This document shows positions 9,171 to 18,196 of a DNA stretch of 48,690 nucleotides, in pieces. The notes under the pieces were generated by a model, which saw only the letters and a program-made list of their open reading frames with translations, was not told where the DNA came from and searched no databases. Numbering within the stretch: position 1 is the first letter of the stretch; every line of letters begins with the position of its first letter. The DNA comes from Falsochrobactrum ovis (lineage in GTDB: Bacteria; Pseudomonadota; Alphaproteobacteria; Rhizobiales; Rhizobiaceae). The stretch is taken from assembly GCF_003259955.1 (NCBI RefSeq), contig NZ_QLMK01000016.1:1-48690 (forward strand), given 5' to 3'. A program made the translations under genes and the position numbers.

Positions 9171-11261
9171 ATGACAATAAATGGGGAAATTGTTCGGGTA
9201 GGCGTCGATATAGGGGGGACATTTACCGATGTCGCCATGGAGGTTGGTAACAAGCTCCATTCAACGAAAGTTTTGACCGATTATTCTTTTCCAGAAGAGG
9301 CGATCGTAAAAGGTATTGGGCAGGTAGCGCAGACTGCTGGCGTCGCTTGGAGCCAGATCGACACTATAATTCACGGAACAACGCTAGCGACCAATGCTTT
9401 AATTGAGCGCCGTGGCGCTAAGACTGCTTTCATAACCACTAAAGGTTTTCGTGATGTGTTGGAAATGCGCACGGAAAGCCGTTTTGAGCAGTATGATTTG
9501 AACATCACTTTACCCGCTCCTTTAATTTCTCGTGATGAGCGTTTTGTGCTTGATGAGCGTATCGGCGCAGATGGAAAAGTTCTCAAAGAAATAAACCCGG
9601 CAGAACTTTCTGACCTATGTGACCTGATCATAAGTCGCAATTATGAAAGCGTGGCTGTTGGTTTCATCCATTCTTATTTGAATGCAAGCCATGAAAAACA
9701 GGTTCTGGACTGCTTATTGGCTAAGAAACCGGATTTGTCTGTATCGATTTCGGCTGAAGTATCGCCGCAAATGCGCGAGTTTCAGCGTTTTAATACTGTT
9801 TGTGCAAATGCTTTCGTTAAGCCCTTGATGGCTTCTTATCTTAATCGATTGGTTGGTAGGTTGCAACGTGAGGGAGCGGATTGCCCTGTCTTTATGATCC
9901 ATTCCGGGGGCGGAATTATTAGCGTTGAAAGCGCAATAGAGTTTCCAGTGCGTTTATTGGAGTCAGGACCTGCAGGAGGCGCAATTTTCGCTGCCGATAT
10001 AGCTATGCGCTATGGCATTGATCAGGTCGTCTCATATGATATGGGCGGGACAACTGCCAAGATCTGTCTCATCAAGAACCAAATACCTAAAACATCTAAG
10101 ACCTTTGAAGTGGCGCGGACTTATCGCTTTAAAAAAGGAAGCGGCATGCCAATTTCCATACCGGTCATAGAGATGGTGGAAATTGGTGCCGGTGGAGGGT
10201 CGATAGCAACTGTTGATTCAATGCAGCAAATCCGCGTCGGCCCGCATAGTGCAGGGTCAGAACCCGGGCCAGCCTGTTACGGACGTGGCGGCCAACAACC
10301 AACCGTGACAGATGCAGATTTGATGCTTGGGCGACTGGATCCTGATGCTTTCGCTGGGGGCGCGATGAAACTGCATGCATCAGCGTCTAGTCATGCAATT
10401 CGCGAACATATTTCTTCAAGTCTCGAGCTTGATGAAGTGACTAGTGCTTATGGCATCAGTGAAGTTGTTGATGAGAGTATGAGCAATGCGGCGCGTATGC
10501 ATGCGGTTGAAAGCGGCGAAGAATTATCTGAATTCACCATGATCGCTTTTGGCGGCGCAGCACCACTCCATGCAGCACGTTTATGTGAAAAACTAGCTAT
10601 TGATGAACTGATCATTCCACCGGGGGCCGGTGTGGGTTCAGCCATTGGTTTTTTGCGTGCGCCATTCGGTTATGAAAGTGTGCGTAGTGCTTATTGTAAG
10701 CTGAGCGACTTTAACGCAGACACAGCAAATCATATCATTCGCAGTCTTGTCGATGAGGCGGTTTCTTTTGTCAGACAAGGCGCGCCCGATGCCGAGCTGG
10801 ATTTAGAATGCACCGCCTATATGCGCTATGTGGGGCAAGGTTGGGAAGTGCCTGTTACCATTGAGGTGCGCGATTATTCGCCTGCAGATGTTACGCACAT
10901 TAAAGCGCTTTTTGATGATGCTTATACACATATGTTCGGACGGATTATTGACGGTTTGGATATCGAAATCGTCAGCTGGTCGCTACGCGCAACCTCCAAA
11001 CTAATCATGCCGCAGCCACGTGAAAAAGTGGCAAAGAAACAGCGAGCGACAGCGGAAACTACCCGCCAATTGTTTGATGCACATTTAGGCCGCTTCCTAG
11101 AGGCATCGATCATCGCTCGCAGCGCGATGCAATCCGGCGACTTTATCCCAGGTCCGGCAATTATTACCGAGCGCGAAACGTCGACTATTATTACCGCCAG
11201 CCGTGAGGCCGTGATGCAGCCAGATGGCAGCCTGCTCGTGCGTAAACAAAATCAAAATTAA
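9171..11261 (+). CDS. hyuA: Hydantoinase/oxoprolinase family protein, subunit A (HyuA-like)
   Basis: The ATP-binding subunit of the hydantoinase A/5-oxoprolinase superfamily, whose members hydrolyse lactam or hydantoin rings, or carboxylate ketones, using ATP. The N-terminal phosphate loop GVDIGGTFTDVA is at residues 11-22. The ASKHA signature YDMGGTTAKI lies near 288 and GFGGAAPLHAA-type sequence (FGGAAPLHAA) near 460. Length is 696 from ATG 9171, which has GGGGAG six bases upstream; an in-frame TTG at 9168 is less likely. hyuB follows after 12 bases. The true substrate is not evident; finding this pair inside a uronate locus is unusual. Confidence 0.88.
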   Translation: MTINGEIVRVGVDIGGTFTDVAMEVGNKLHSTKVLTDYSFPEEAIVKGIGQVAQTAGVAWSQIDTIIHGTTLATNALIERRGAKTAFITTKGFRDVLEMRTESRFEQYDLNITLPAPLISRDERFVLDERIGADGKVLKEINPAELSDLCDLIISRNYESVAVGFIHSYLNASHEKQVLDCLLAKKPDLSVSISAEVSPQMREFQRFNTVCANAFVKPLMASYLNRLVGRLQREGADCPVFMIHSGGGIISVESAIEFPVRLLESGPAGGAIFAADIAMRYGIDQVVSYDMGGTTAKICLIKNQIPKTSKTFEVARTYRFKKGSGMPISIPVIEMVEIGAGGGSIATVDSMQQIRVGPHSAGSEPGPACYGRGGQQPTVTDADLMLGRLDPDAFAGGAMKLHASASSHAIREHISSSLELDEVTSAYGISEVVDESMSNAARMHAVESGEELSEFTMIAFGGAAPLHAARLCEKLAIDELIIPPGAGVGSAIGFLRAPFGYESVRSAYCKLSDFNADTANHIIRSLVDEAVSFVRQGAPDAELDLECTAYMRYVGQGWEVPVTIEVRDYSPADVTHIKALFDDAYTHMFGRIIDGLDIEIVSWSLRATSKLIMPQPREKVAKKQRATAETTRQLFDAHLGRFLEASIIARSAMQSGDFIPGPAIITERETSTIITASREAVMQPDGSLLVRKQNQN

Positions 11262-11273
11262 TGGGGGCATGAT

Positions 11274-12911
11274 ATGGTAAACAACGCAGTCTCTGATGTT
11301 CACATGCAAATCATGTGGAACCGGCTGATTTCAGTTGTCGAGGAGCAGGCTTTAACCCTGATCCGCGCGGCATTTAGCACCAGCGTGCGAGAATCGGGCG
11401 ATTTATCCGCAGGTGTTTTTAATCAAAGCGGCCAAATGATTGCACAGGCTGTGACCGGTACCCCGGGCCATGTGAATGCTATGGCCGAAGCGGTAGGCCA
11501 TTTCATCCGCGATATCGGTGTTGAGAATATCTATGAAGGTGATGTCTATATAACCAATGATCCCTGGAAGGGCACCGGGCATCTTCATGATTTCACTGTA
11601 GTTTCGCCCAGTTTCCGTAAGGGCAAGCTTATCGGTTTCTTTGCCTGTACAGCGCATGTGGTTGATGTTGGCGGACGTGGTTTTGGACCAGATGCCAATG
11701 AAGTCTATGAGGAAGGGATTTTTATCCCGATAATGAAATTTGCCGAACGGGGTGTCGTTAACAAGGATCTCGTTAATATACTGCATAATAATGTTCGGGA
11801 GAGCGATCAGGTTGTGGGTGACGTTTATTCACTCGCGGCCTGTAATGAAATCGGCCAGCGTCGCCTGATGGAGATGATGGATGAATTTGCACTTGCGGAT
11901 TTAGAAGATTTAGCCAAGTTTATTTTCAAACGTAGTTATGATGCTACTATAGAAAGAATTACAGCGCTGCCTCGAGGTTCTTTCAATAATATTATGCGGG
12001 TGGATGGTTACGATTCACCGATTGATATTGCCGTGCGGCTGGATGTGAACGAAGATCATATCCTTGTTGATTTTGATGGGACATCAGCCCCAAGTCCTAA
12101 AGGAATCAACTGTCCGCTGATTTATTCCGCAGCCTATGCTTGTTACGCTATAAAATGTGCAATTGCGCCAGAAATTCCTAATAATTATGCGTCGTTATTG
12201 CCATTCCGAATTAGTGCGCCCAGCGATTGCATATTGAACGCACAGCGCCCAGCTCCGGTATCTGTGCGCCACGTATTAGGGCATTTGGTGCCCGATGCGG
12301 TTTTTGGCGCAGTTCATAAAATGTTACCCGGTTCGGTGCCGGCCGAAGGTTCGGGTGCATTATGGAATTTGCATGTCAGCGTACGGCCATTGACGGGTGA
12401 AAATGCGCCGCAAGATGGGGGCAGAAGGGCTGAGGTTCTGCTGTTTAATTCTGGCGGAATGGGCGCGCGGCCGTTGCAAGATGGATTACATGCAACCGCT
12501 TTCCCAAGCGGTGTGCAATCAATGTCGATCGAAGCTACCGAACATGTGGGGCCTGTCATTTTTTGGCGTAAAGAATTACGCGATGGCTCGGGTGGCGCAG
12601 GCGAATTCAGAGGCGGCATGGGTCAGATTGTTGAAATTGCTCCGGCAGCAGGCCACGAGTTTTATTTTAACGCAATGTTTGACCGTGTGGATAATCCCGC
12701 ACGCGGCAGAGAAGGTGGCGGCGATGGCGCGCCGGGTGCTGTGTTGCTTGATGACGGTAGCGTACTTGCAACAAAAGGCCGCCAGCATGTGCCTTCGGAT
12801 CGTCGGCTTGTGTTGAAACTGCCGGGTGGCGGCGGATATGGATCTCAGTCCAATCGTTCAGAAGAAGCAAAACGGCGTGATCTGAAGCTTGAATATGTCA
12901 GTAAGGCCTAA
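11274..12911 (+). CDS. hyuB: Hydantoinase/oxoprolinase family protein, subunit B (HyuB-like)
   Basis: Partner subunit of HyuA, 545 residues, the usual length. Conserved segments include the N-terminal MWNRLISVVEEQA, the ESGDLSAGVF stretch near residue 40, GDVYITNDPWKGTGHLHD near 90 with metal-binding Asp/His, HVVDVGGRG near 125, and a glycine-rich C-terminus (KLPGGGGYG). GGGGG precedes its ATG. It forms a two-gene operon with hyuA, ending in a nested stem-loop before the convergent kdgF operon. It likely acts in the cytoplasm on a lactam, hydantoin-like or related ring compound; the assignment to N-methylhydantoin or 5-oxoproline is not supported by sequence alone. Confidence 0.88.
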   Translation: MVNNAVSDVHMQIMWNRLISVVEEQALTLIRAAFSTSVRESGDLSAGVFNQSGQMIAQAVTGTPGHVNAMAEAVGHFIRDIGVENIYEGDVYITNDPWKGTGHLHDFTVVSPSFRKGKLIGFFACTAHVVDVGGRGFGPDANEVYEEGIFIPIMKFAERGVVNKDLVNILHNNVRESDQVVGDVYSLAACNEIGQRRLMEMMDEFALADLEDLAKFIFKRSYDATIERITALPRGSFNNIMRVDGYDSPIDIAVRLDVNEDHILVDFDGTSAPSPKGINCPLIYSAAYACYAIKCAIAPEIPNNYASLLPFRISAPSDCILNAQRPAPVSVRHVLGHLVPDAVFGAVHKMLPGSVPAEGSGALWNLHVSVRPLTGENAPQDGGRRAEVLLFNSGGMGARPLQDGLHATAFPSGVQSMSIEATEHVGPVIFWRKELRDGSGGAGEFRGGMGQIVEIAPAAGHEFYFNAMFDRVDNPARGREGGGDGAPGAVLLDDGSVLATKGRQHVPSDRRLVLKLPGGGGYGSQSNRSEEAKRRDLKLEYVSKA

Positions 12912-12952
12912 ACCCATAATATGAGGATTACACTAGGCTAGTGGGATCGGCT

Positions 12953-13008
12953 GAGAGAGCGATTGGCAATTAAGCATAGAATCTATGCGAATTTTCTTTC
13001 GCTCTCTT
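12953..13008. terminator. Nested stem-loop between hyuB and kdgF
   Basis: An outer stem GAGAGCGA (12955-12962) pairs with TCGCTCTC (12999-13006), extended by one or two pairs. Inside it AATT/AATT and GCATAG-AAT-CTATGC (12974-12988) form a second stem. A small perfect palindrome, CACTAG-G-CTAGTG, lies just upstream at 12931-12943. The location between convergent operons fits a two-way terminator, although there is no strong T run. Confidence 0.55.
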
Positions 13009-13088
13009 CACTATGATGCGTGATAATACGCCGACTTTGCAGGTAGAATTACAAAGCGGAAATAGTGATTTTAAACTACCATCTTTAT

Positions 13089-13427
13089 TTACTGGTTTAG
13101 AAAATCAGTTCGAAGGGGAGTAAAGACATCGATTAAACGTCCAGCTTCGAGTGCAGTTACTCCATGGGTAACACCGCTTGGTACTATAAAGCTGCCCCCG
13201 CTTTCCATGATTTGCAACTCGCCGCCAATGGAAACTTCAAAGCGGCCCTCTGCGACATAGCTCACCTGCACATGCGGGTGTGAATGAAGAGCCCCGACAG
13301 CTCCTTTTTCAAAGCTGAATTCAACTTGCATTAGCTCATCTGTATGGATGAGGACACGGCGCTTTGTCCCCGCACCTGTGTCTGTCCAAGGTGTCTCATC
13401 AGGTTGAGAAAATAGTTTCACAGACAT
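13089..13427 (-). CDS. kdgF: Cupin KdgF, unsaturated uronate linearisation
   Basis: A small single-domain cupin (112 residues) that, in the characterised KdgF family, converts 4,5-unsaturated monouronates from pectin or alginate into the linear ketonised form used by KduI. Cupin motif 1 is seen as GALHSHPHVQVSYV with likely metal ligands His48, His50 and Gln54. Motif 2 is FIVPSGVTHGV with His88. It follows kduD by three bases and is last in the kduI-kduD-kdgF end of the TRAP operon, which supports the assignment strongly. Confidence 0.88.
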   Translation of the reverse strand: MSVKLFSQPDETPWTDTGAGTKRRVLIHTDELMQVEFSFEKGAVGALHSHPHVQVSYVAEGRFEVSIGGELQIMESGGSFIVPSGVTHGVTALEAGRLIDVFTPLRTDFLNQ

Positions 13428-13430
13428 AAT

Positions 13431-14201
13431 TCACCTCGCTAACCAACCACCATCGACTGGTATTACGGCACCATGTATATAGTTTGCAGCATCGGACATT
13501 AAAAATACCGCGGTGCCACCAATATCAGCCGGTTTGCCCCACCGACCAACCGGAATACGCGCCAAAATTTCGGCAGAACGATGCGGGTCATCACGGATGG
13601 CTTGCGTGTTATTGGTTTCAATATAGCCCGGCGCTATGGCGTTGACATTGATACCTTTAGCGGCCCATTCATTAGCTAAAAGTCGAGTAATACCCAGCAC
13701 TCCGCTTTTCGAAGCCGTATAGCTGGCCACTCTGATGCCGCCTTGAAAGCTAAGCAGGGAAGCAATGTTGACTATCCGGCCTTTGCGTCCGGCTTTGATA
13801 AGCTGACGACCAAAGGACTGGCTGAGGAAAAACAGTGTTTTAAGATTGATATCTATCACACTGTCCCAATCCTCCTCTGTAAAATCAATGGCATCCACCC
13901 TTTTGATAATACCGGCATTATTTATGAGGCCATCAATGGGCCCATATTTTTGCCAGCAATCATCCAACATGGCCTGCGCATTTTTTGCATTGGAAAGATC
14001 GGCTTCAACTTCTATCATTTTACCGCCAGTTTCTTTTATCATTTGAGCGGTTTCAGACATTGAAGAACGAGCGAGACAAATCACCGTTGCGCCAGCTTGT
14101 GCCAATGCAACCGCAATACCTTGCCCTAGGCCGGTATTGGCTCCAGTGACAATAATTTGCCGATTATCGAGTGAAAACAGCCTGTTAGAAGAAACGACCA
14201 T
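13431..14201 (-). CDS. kduD: 2-dehydro-3-deoxy-D-gluconate 5-dehydrogenase KduD
   Basis: A classical SDR that reduces 5-keto-4-deoxyuronate-derived 2,5-diketo-3-deoxygluconate to KDG (EC 1.1.1.127). It has 256 residues. The NAD(P) motif TGANTGLG is at 19-26, NNAG near 95, and the catalytic Ser148, Tyr161 and Lys165 are present (YTASK). SFQGGIRV and the C-terminal VDGGWLAR are hallmarks of KduD. Its ATG overlaps the kduI stop by one base (TAATG), so the two are translationally coupled. It supplies KDG from unsaturated uronates. Confidence 0.94.
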   Translation of the reverse strand: MVVSSNRLFSLDNRQIIVTGANTGLGQGIAVALAQAGATVICLARSSMSETAQMIKETGGKMIEVEADLSNAKNAQAMLDDCWQKYGPIDGLINNAGIIKRVDAIDFTEEDWDSVIDINLKTLFFLSQSFGRQLIKAGRKGRIVNIASLLSFQGGIRVASYTASKSGVLGITRLLANEWAAKGINVNAIAPGYIETNNTQAIRDDPHRSAEILARIPVGRWGKPADIGGTAVFLMSDAANYIHGAVIPVDGGWLAR

Positions 14202-15025
14202 TACATTAAATCTTCCGGTTGAATGAAATCCATATCCGTATAATCAACATTATCCCCCGCCATAGCCCAGATGAATGTGTAAGAACCAATTCCTGCGCCG
14301 GAATGGATTGACCAGGGCGGTGAAAGAACTCCCTCCTCGTTGGAGACAAAAAGATGACGGGTTTCTTGCGGCTCACCCATCAAATGGAGAACGCGCGATT
14401 CTTTGGCCATGCCATAGTAAAGATAGGCCTCCATTCTGCGGTCGTGGATATGAGCAGGAATAGTGTTCCATACAGAGCCTTCTTCCAGCGTCGTGTAACC
14501 AAGCACCAATTGACAGCTTTCCATCACCAAAGGATGGATAAATTGATTAATTGTGCGTTTATTTGATGTTTCAGTAGAGCCAAGTTTTACTTCTTTGCTT
14601 TCTGAAACGGTTATTAATTTGCTTGGAAGGCTACGATGAGCCGGGCATGATGTAATATAAAAACGCCCCTGACCTGTGAGGCTTATTGGGCCGGTGCCAG
14701 CGCCCAGATAAAGAACGTCACCGTGGTTTAATATATAGGTCTCATTATTCGCGGATACGGATCCGGTCTCGCCAATATTAACAATACCCATTTCACGTCG
14801 ATCTAGAAAATTCGGAGTTTTGGTTTCTTCCACTTTGTCCAAAATCAGTGTGTTACCATTAGGAACTGCACCGCCAATGACAAAGCGATCATAATGCGTG
14901 TAAATTAGATTTATTTCGCCTTCACGAAACATATTTTGAGCCAAGAAATGCTTGCGTAATTCTGCCGTATCTAATGTTTTAGCATATTCCGGGTTCACGG
15001 CCTGTCTGGTCGTAACAGCTAGCAT
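14201..15025 (-). CDS. kduI: 5-keto-4-deoxyuronate isomerase KduI
   Basis: Isomerises 4-deoxy-L-threo-5-hexosulose uronate to 2,5-diketo-3-deoxygluconate (EC 5.3.1.17). It is a bicupin-fold protein of 274 residues. The zinc ligands are visible as His192, His194, Glu199 and His241 (AHIHDRRMEAY and WSIHSG). The start at 15025 is preferred because AGGGGAAG stands just upstream and the protein then begins like the family; the longer frame to 15076 adds an unrelated N-terminus. It is separated from dctM by 100 bases. Product passes to KduD. Confidence 0.94.
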   Translation of the reverse strand: MLAVTTRQAVNPEYAKTLDTAELRKHFLAQNMFREGEINLIYTHYDRFVIGGAVPNGNTLILDKVEETKTPNFLDRREMGIVNIGETGSVSANNETYILNHGDVLYLGAGTGPISLTGQGRFYITSCPAHRSLPSKLITVSESKEVKLGSTETSNKRTINQFIHPLVMESCQLVLGYTTLEEGSVWNTIPAHIHDRRMEAYLYYGMAKESRVLHLMGEPQETRHLFVSNEEGVLSPPWSIHSGAGIGSYTFIWAMAGDNVDYTDMDFIQPEDLM

Positions 15026-15125
15026 TGACTTCCCCTGATTTGAACTTTGATTATTTGGTAAAGCCAACATCAACATGTTTGTTGCTATTGACCTCTACTA
15101 GATTCTTTGGCGACCTTTGCTTTGA

Positions 15126-16406
15126 TTATTTAAATAGACTGGGCAGCCATAAAGAAAGCGCAGGTATATAAGTAACCATACCAAGCACGATTAACGCGGC
15201 TGTATAAAACGGCCAGATCGAGCGCATGGCCTCCCAGATAGTTATTTTGCCAACCGCCGCGGCGACATATTGCACAGCACCCAATGGGGGCGTGTTCAGA
15301 CCAATCCCCAAGTTCAAAATCATTATGACACCGAAGTGTACAGGATCGACACCAAATGCGATCACCAATGGCAGAAAAATAGGTGTAGTGATGATCAGTA
15401 GCGGCGCCATATCCATGAATGTACCGAGCAGTAAAAGCAAGAAATTGATCAAAAGCAGGGCGATGATTGGATTTTCCGACACTGAGCGCATCGCTTCAAC
15501 CAGATAAAATGGCACCTTCATATAAGCCATAAGCCAGCCGAAAGATGACGCTGCACCAATGATGAAAAGGACCATAGCTGTGGTGCGGATTGCACCAACC
15601 GTAGCCTCAACAAAATCTCTCCAATTCATCGTGCGATAAATTGTAATGGTGACCAGAAATGCATAGATAACTGCTATGCAAGAGCTTTCAGTTGCGGTGA
15701 AGACCCCTGAGCGGACGCCGCCAAAAATAATGGCGATCAACAACAGGCCTGGTATTGATAATAGGAGATAATATCCAACTTTTCGAAAGCCCTGAAACGG
15801 CTCGGTCGGATATCCGCGTTTGATTGCAACAAGATATGCAGTGAGAGCCAAAGCGCCAGCTAATAGCAATCCTGGTATAATGCCCGCAGTAAATAAATCT
15901 GCGATAGAGATATTGCCGCCACCTGAGATGGAGTAGATGATCATATTGTGGCTTGGTGGCAATAAGAGCGCGATGAGAGCAGCCATGGATGTGATATTGA
16001 CCGCATAATCGGCCCCATATCCGCGTTCTTTCATTTGCGGGATCATAATGGCGCCGACTGCTGCGGCTTCTGCAACCGCTGAACCTGAAATGCCTCCAAA
16101 CAACGTTGAGGCAGCAATATTAACTTGCCCAAGTCCGCCCCGTACATGGGCTATCAATGAGCTTGAAAAGGCAATCACGCGAGCGGCAATTCCGCCTCTT
16201 ACCATCAGATCACCCGCATAGATGAAAAACGGTATTGCCATAAGCGTGAATACAGAAACACCTGAAGAAACGCGTTGAAAGACGACCAGTGGAGGCAATC
16301 CGAGATAGGCAACAGTGGCTAAGCTGCTTAAGCCCAAACAAAATGCAATCGGCGTGCCAATCACCATGAGACCGGTAAAGACCCCAAATAATATGAAATA
16401 TTCCAT
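15126..16406 (-). CDS. dctM: TRAP transporter large permease DctM
   Basis: The twelve-helix large membrane subunit of a TRAP transporter, 426 residues, hydrophobic throughout. Typical segments are GTPIAFCLGLSSL, the glycine-rich ASTLFGGISGSAVAEAAAVG near residue 100 and the repeat-related NLGIGLNTPPLGAVQYVAA near 355. ATG 16406 has GGAGTG upstream and lies seven bases after the dctQ stop; the TTG at 16424 is rejected. It drives sodium-coupled uptake with DctQ and DctP. The context of kdgF-kduD-kduI points to uronates or unsaturated uronates as cargo. Confidence 0.93.
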   Translation of the reverse strand: MEYFILFGVFTGLMVIGTPIAFCLGLSSLATVAYLGLPPLVVFQRVSSGVSVFTLMAIPFFIYAGDLMVRGGIAARVIAFSSSLIAHVRGGLGQVNIAASTLFGGISGSAVAEAAAVGAIMIPQMKERGYGADYAVNITSMAALIALLLPPSHNMIIYSISGGGNISIADLFTAGIIPGLLLAGALALTAYLVAIKRGYPTEPFQGFRKVGYYLLLSIPGLLLIAIIFGGVRSGVFTATESSCIAVIYAFLVTITIYRTMNWRDFVEATVGAIRTTAMVLFIIGAASSFGWLMAYMKVPFYLVEAMRSVSENPIIALLLINFLLLLLGTFMDMAPLLIITTPIFLPLVIAFGVDPVHFGVIMILNLGIGLNTPPLGAVQYVAAAVGKITIWEAMRSIWPFYTAALIVLGMVTYIPALSLWLPSLFK

Positions 16407-16413
16407 CGCTAAA

Positions 16414-16938
16414 TCACTCCGCAACTTCAGAGTTTATGCTGATTTGATCCACTGGCTCGCCGGCAAAACGTAAGGCAATGCGCTCTAAGATAAAAAGGCA
16501 GATAAGAAAGCCGCTTACGACGATCGGTAGATAGGTAACGCCCGTGGGAATACCGAGAACCGGAACGCGAGCCGACCAGGTTTGAACCGTCAGCTGTAAG
16601 CCATAGTGGAACATGCCTAAGCCAAAGATCAAAATCGCTAAATCTGAAAGGCTTCGTAGCCAAGGGGTTGCGGATTGAGGCAAGAAATACAGTAATACAT
16701 CAAAACCCATATGGAATTTTTCACGCACGCCAACTGCAGCGCCGAGAAAAATAAACCAACTCATAATAAGTATAGATGTGCCTTCCGTCCAAGAGGGCGA
16801 ATTATTCAAAATGAAACGAGCGAAAACTTGATAGCCAACAATAATCGTCATGGCCATCATGCCGATCGCTGATATAAAGAGCGCTATAGTTGAAATATAT
16901 CGCAAGATTACACTGGCGGCGAGCAAGCGTTTTTTCAT
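16414..16938 (-). CDS. dctQ: TRAP transporter small permease DctQ
   Basis: Four predicted transmembrane segments in 174 residues, with the family pattern FARFILNNSPSWTEGTS near residue 45 and GAAVGVREKFHMGFD near 68. ATG 16938 follows GGAG, whereas the GTG at 16965 falls inside the dctP-dctQ stem-loop region. It bridges the binding protein and DctM. Confidence 0.9.
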   Translation of the reverse strand: MKKRLLAASVILRYISTIALFISAIGMMAMTIIVGYQVFARFILNNSPSWTEGTSILIMSWFIFLGAAVGVREKFHMGFDVLLYFLPQSATPWLRSLSDLAILIFGLGMFHYGLQLTVQTWSARVPVLGIPTGVTYLPIVVSGFLICLFILERIALRFAGEPVDQISINSEVAE

Positions 16939-16959
16939 AATCAATCTCCGGCGGAACTT

Positions 16960-16986
16960 GGCCACAGCAGTTTGAGTGCTGTGGCC
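16960..16986 (-). terminator. Stem-loop between dctP and dctQ
   Basis: Perfect 10-bp arms, GGCCACAGCA (16960-16969) and TGCTGTGGCC (16977-16986), with a seven-base loop lie directly after the dctP stop. There is no T run. This is typical of an mRNA-stabilising or partial-termination element that raises binding-protein levels over the permeases. Confidence 0.7.
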
Positions 16987-16993
16987 GTGCAGA

Positions 16994-17968
16994 TTATTGA
17001 ACCGCCTGGATACGCTTCAGTAGATCTTGCAATTTTGGATCTTGGAGATGCTTTTCATAAACAGGCTTCATTGCATCAATGAAGGGCTCTTTGTCGATTT
17101 CTACAAACTGGCTGCCCGCGGCTTCGACTTTCTTACGCGACTCAATTTCTTTCGCAGCCCAAAGCTCACGTTGTTTTGCCACAGAATCTTTTGCTGCTTT
17201 ACGAATAGCTGTCTGATCTTCAGGGGATAATTTATCCCAAGATGACTTAGCCATAACCAGAACTTCTGGAAGCATCAAATGTTCGTTGACAGTAAAGTAT
17301 TTAGCAACTTCAAAGTGTCCGGCTGTATCATAGCTCGGTATATTGTTTTCAGCGCCATCAATAACCCCGGTTTCCAAGCCAGAATAAACTTCCCCATAAG
17401 GCATAGGAGTGGCATTAGCGCCAATCGCATTGACCATATCGACGAAAATATCAGACTGCTGAACGCGGAATTTCAGACCTTTGAAATCTTCCAATTTAGT
17501 GGCCGGATGTTTGGTATTATAGAAAGAACGCGCGCCACCATCATAATAGGTAAGGCCGATCAGACCATGATCTTCAAATTTTGAAAGAATTTCGTCGCCA
17601 ATTTCACCATCTACAACTTTATGCATATGGTCGACCGAGCGGAAAACAAATGGGAGCTGCATAACCGTCAGCTCAGGAATTTGTGTGCCAAAGGAACCGA
17701 TTGATATGCGGTTCAAATCAATCACACCAAATCTCGTCTGTTCGATTGTGTCCTTTTCTTCACCCAGCTGGGCTGAGTGAAAAACTTCCACCGTATAACG
17801 ACCATCGGTAGCTTTATTGAATAGTTCACCAAAGTGCTTCACGCCCTCAACGGTTGGATAACCATCCGGATGGGTGTCCGATGAACGCAATATAGTCTGA
17901 GCGCTGACACTACTTACAAAAATAGACGTCGCCAATGCAGCAACTGACATAAATGACATGTACTTCAT
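16994..17968 (-). CDS. dctP: TRAP transporter solute-binding protein DctP (uronate type)
   Basis: A periplasmic binding protein of 324 residues with a signal peptide (about residues 1-23, ending VSA before Q). The [14 protein letters not shown] start resembles binding proteins for glucuronate/galacturonate. The carboxylate-binding Arg is expected in GLKFRVQ near residue 165, and [12 protein letters not shown] near 200 is characteristic of the family. It is the first gene of the dctP-dctQ-dctM-kduI-kduD-kdgF operon, preceded by a good promoter and operator. Uronate specificity is inferred from neighbours and similarity. Confidence 0.93.
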   Translation of the reverse strand: MKYMSFMSVAALATSIFVSSVSAQTILRSSDTHPDGYPTVEGVKHFGELFNKATDGRYTVEVFHSAQLGEEKDTIEQTRFGVIDLNRISIGSFGTQIPELTVMQLPFVFRSVDHMHKVVDGEIGDEILSKFEDHGLIGLTYYDGGARSFYNTKHPATKLEDFKGLKFRVQQSDIFVDMVNAIGANATPMPYGEVYSGLETGVIDGAENNIPSYDTAGHFEVAKYFTVNEHLMLPEVLVMAKSSWDKLSPEDQTAIRKAAKDSVAKQRELWAAKEIESRKKVEAAGSQFVEIDKEPFIDAMKPVYEKHLQDPKLQDLLKRIQAVQ

Positions 17969-18086
17969 CTGATAGATCTCCCATATGCCATTTTACCAAT
18001 CTGATTATTTTTCAGTTGCTGGTAAAAGGCTCCCCTTTAATCGTTAAGCTTGTCTTTTAACTCGACAAAATCGAACCGATTGAAAA

Positions 18087-18142
18087 AGAATATGGAAGAG
18101 ATTTACCTTAGTCAACACACAAGATTGTAAACTTGTATGACC
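18087..18142 (-). promoter_or_regulatory. Promoter and operator of the dctP-kdgF operon
   Basis: On the minus strand TTGACT (18115-18110) and TATTCT (18092-18087) are spaced by exactly 17 bases. Overlapping and upstream of the -35 is an inverted repeat: GGTCATACAAG (18142-18132), eight bases, then CTTGTGTGTTGAC (18123-18111). The core ACAAG/CTTGT is perfect. A GntR dimer, probably the protein encoded next door at 18197, is the likely binder. Confidence 0.65.
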
Positions 18143-18196
18143 TCTTGACCTGTTTCTGGGTAAAATATTGGAATTAATATCTATTTTATTTTGCAA

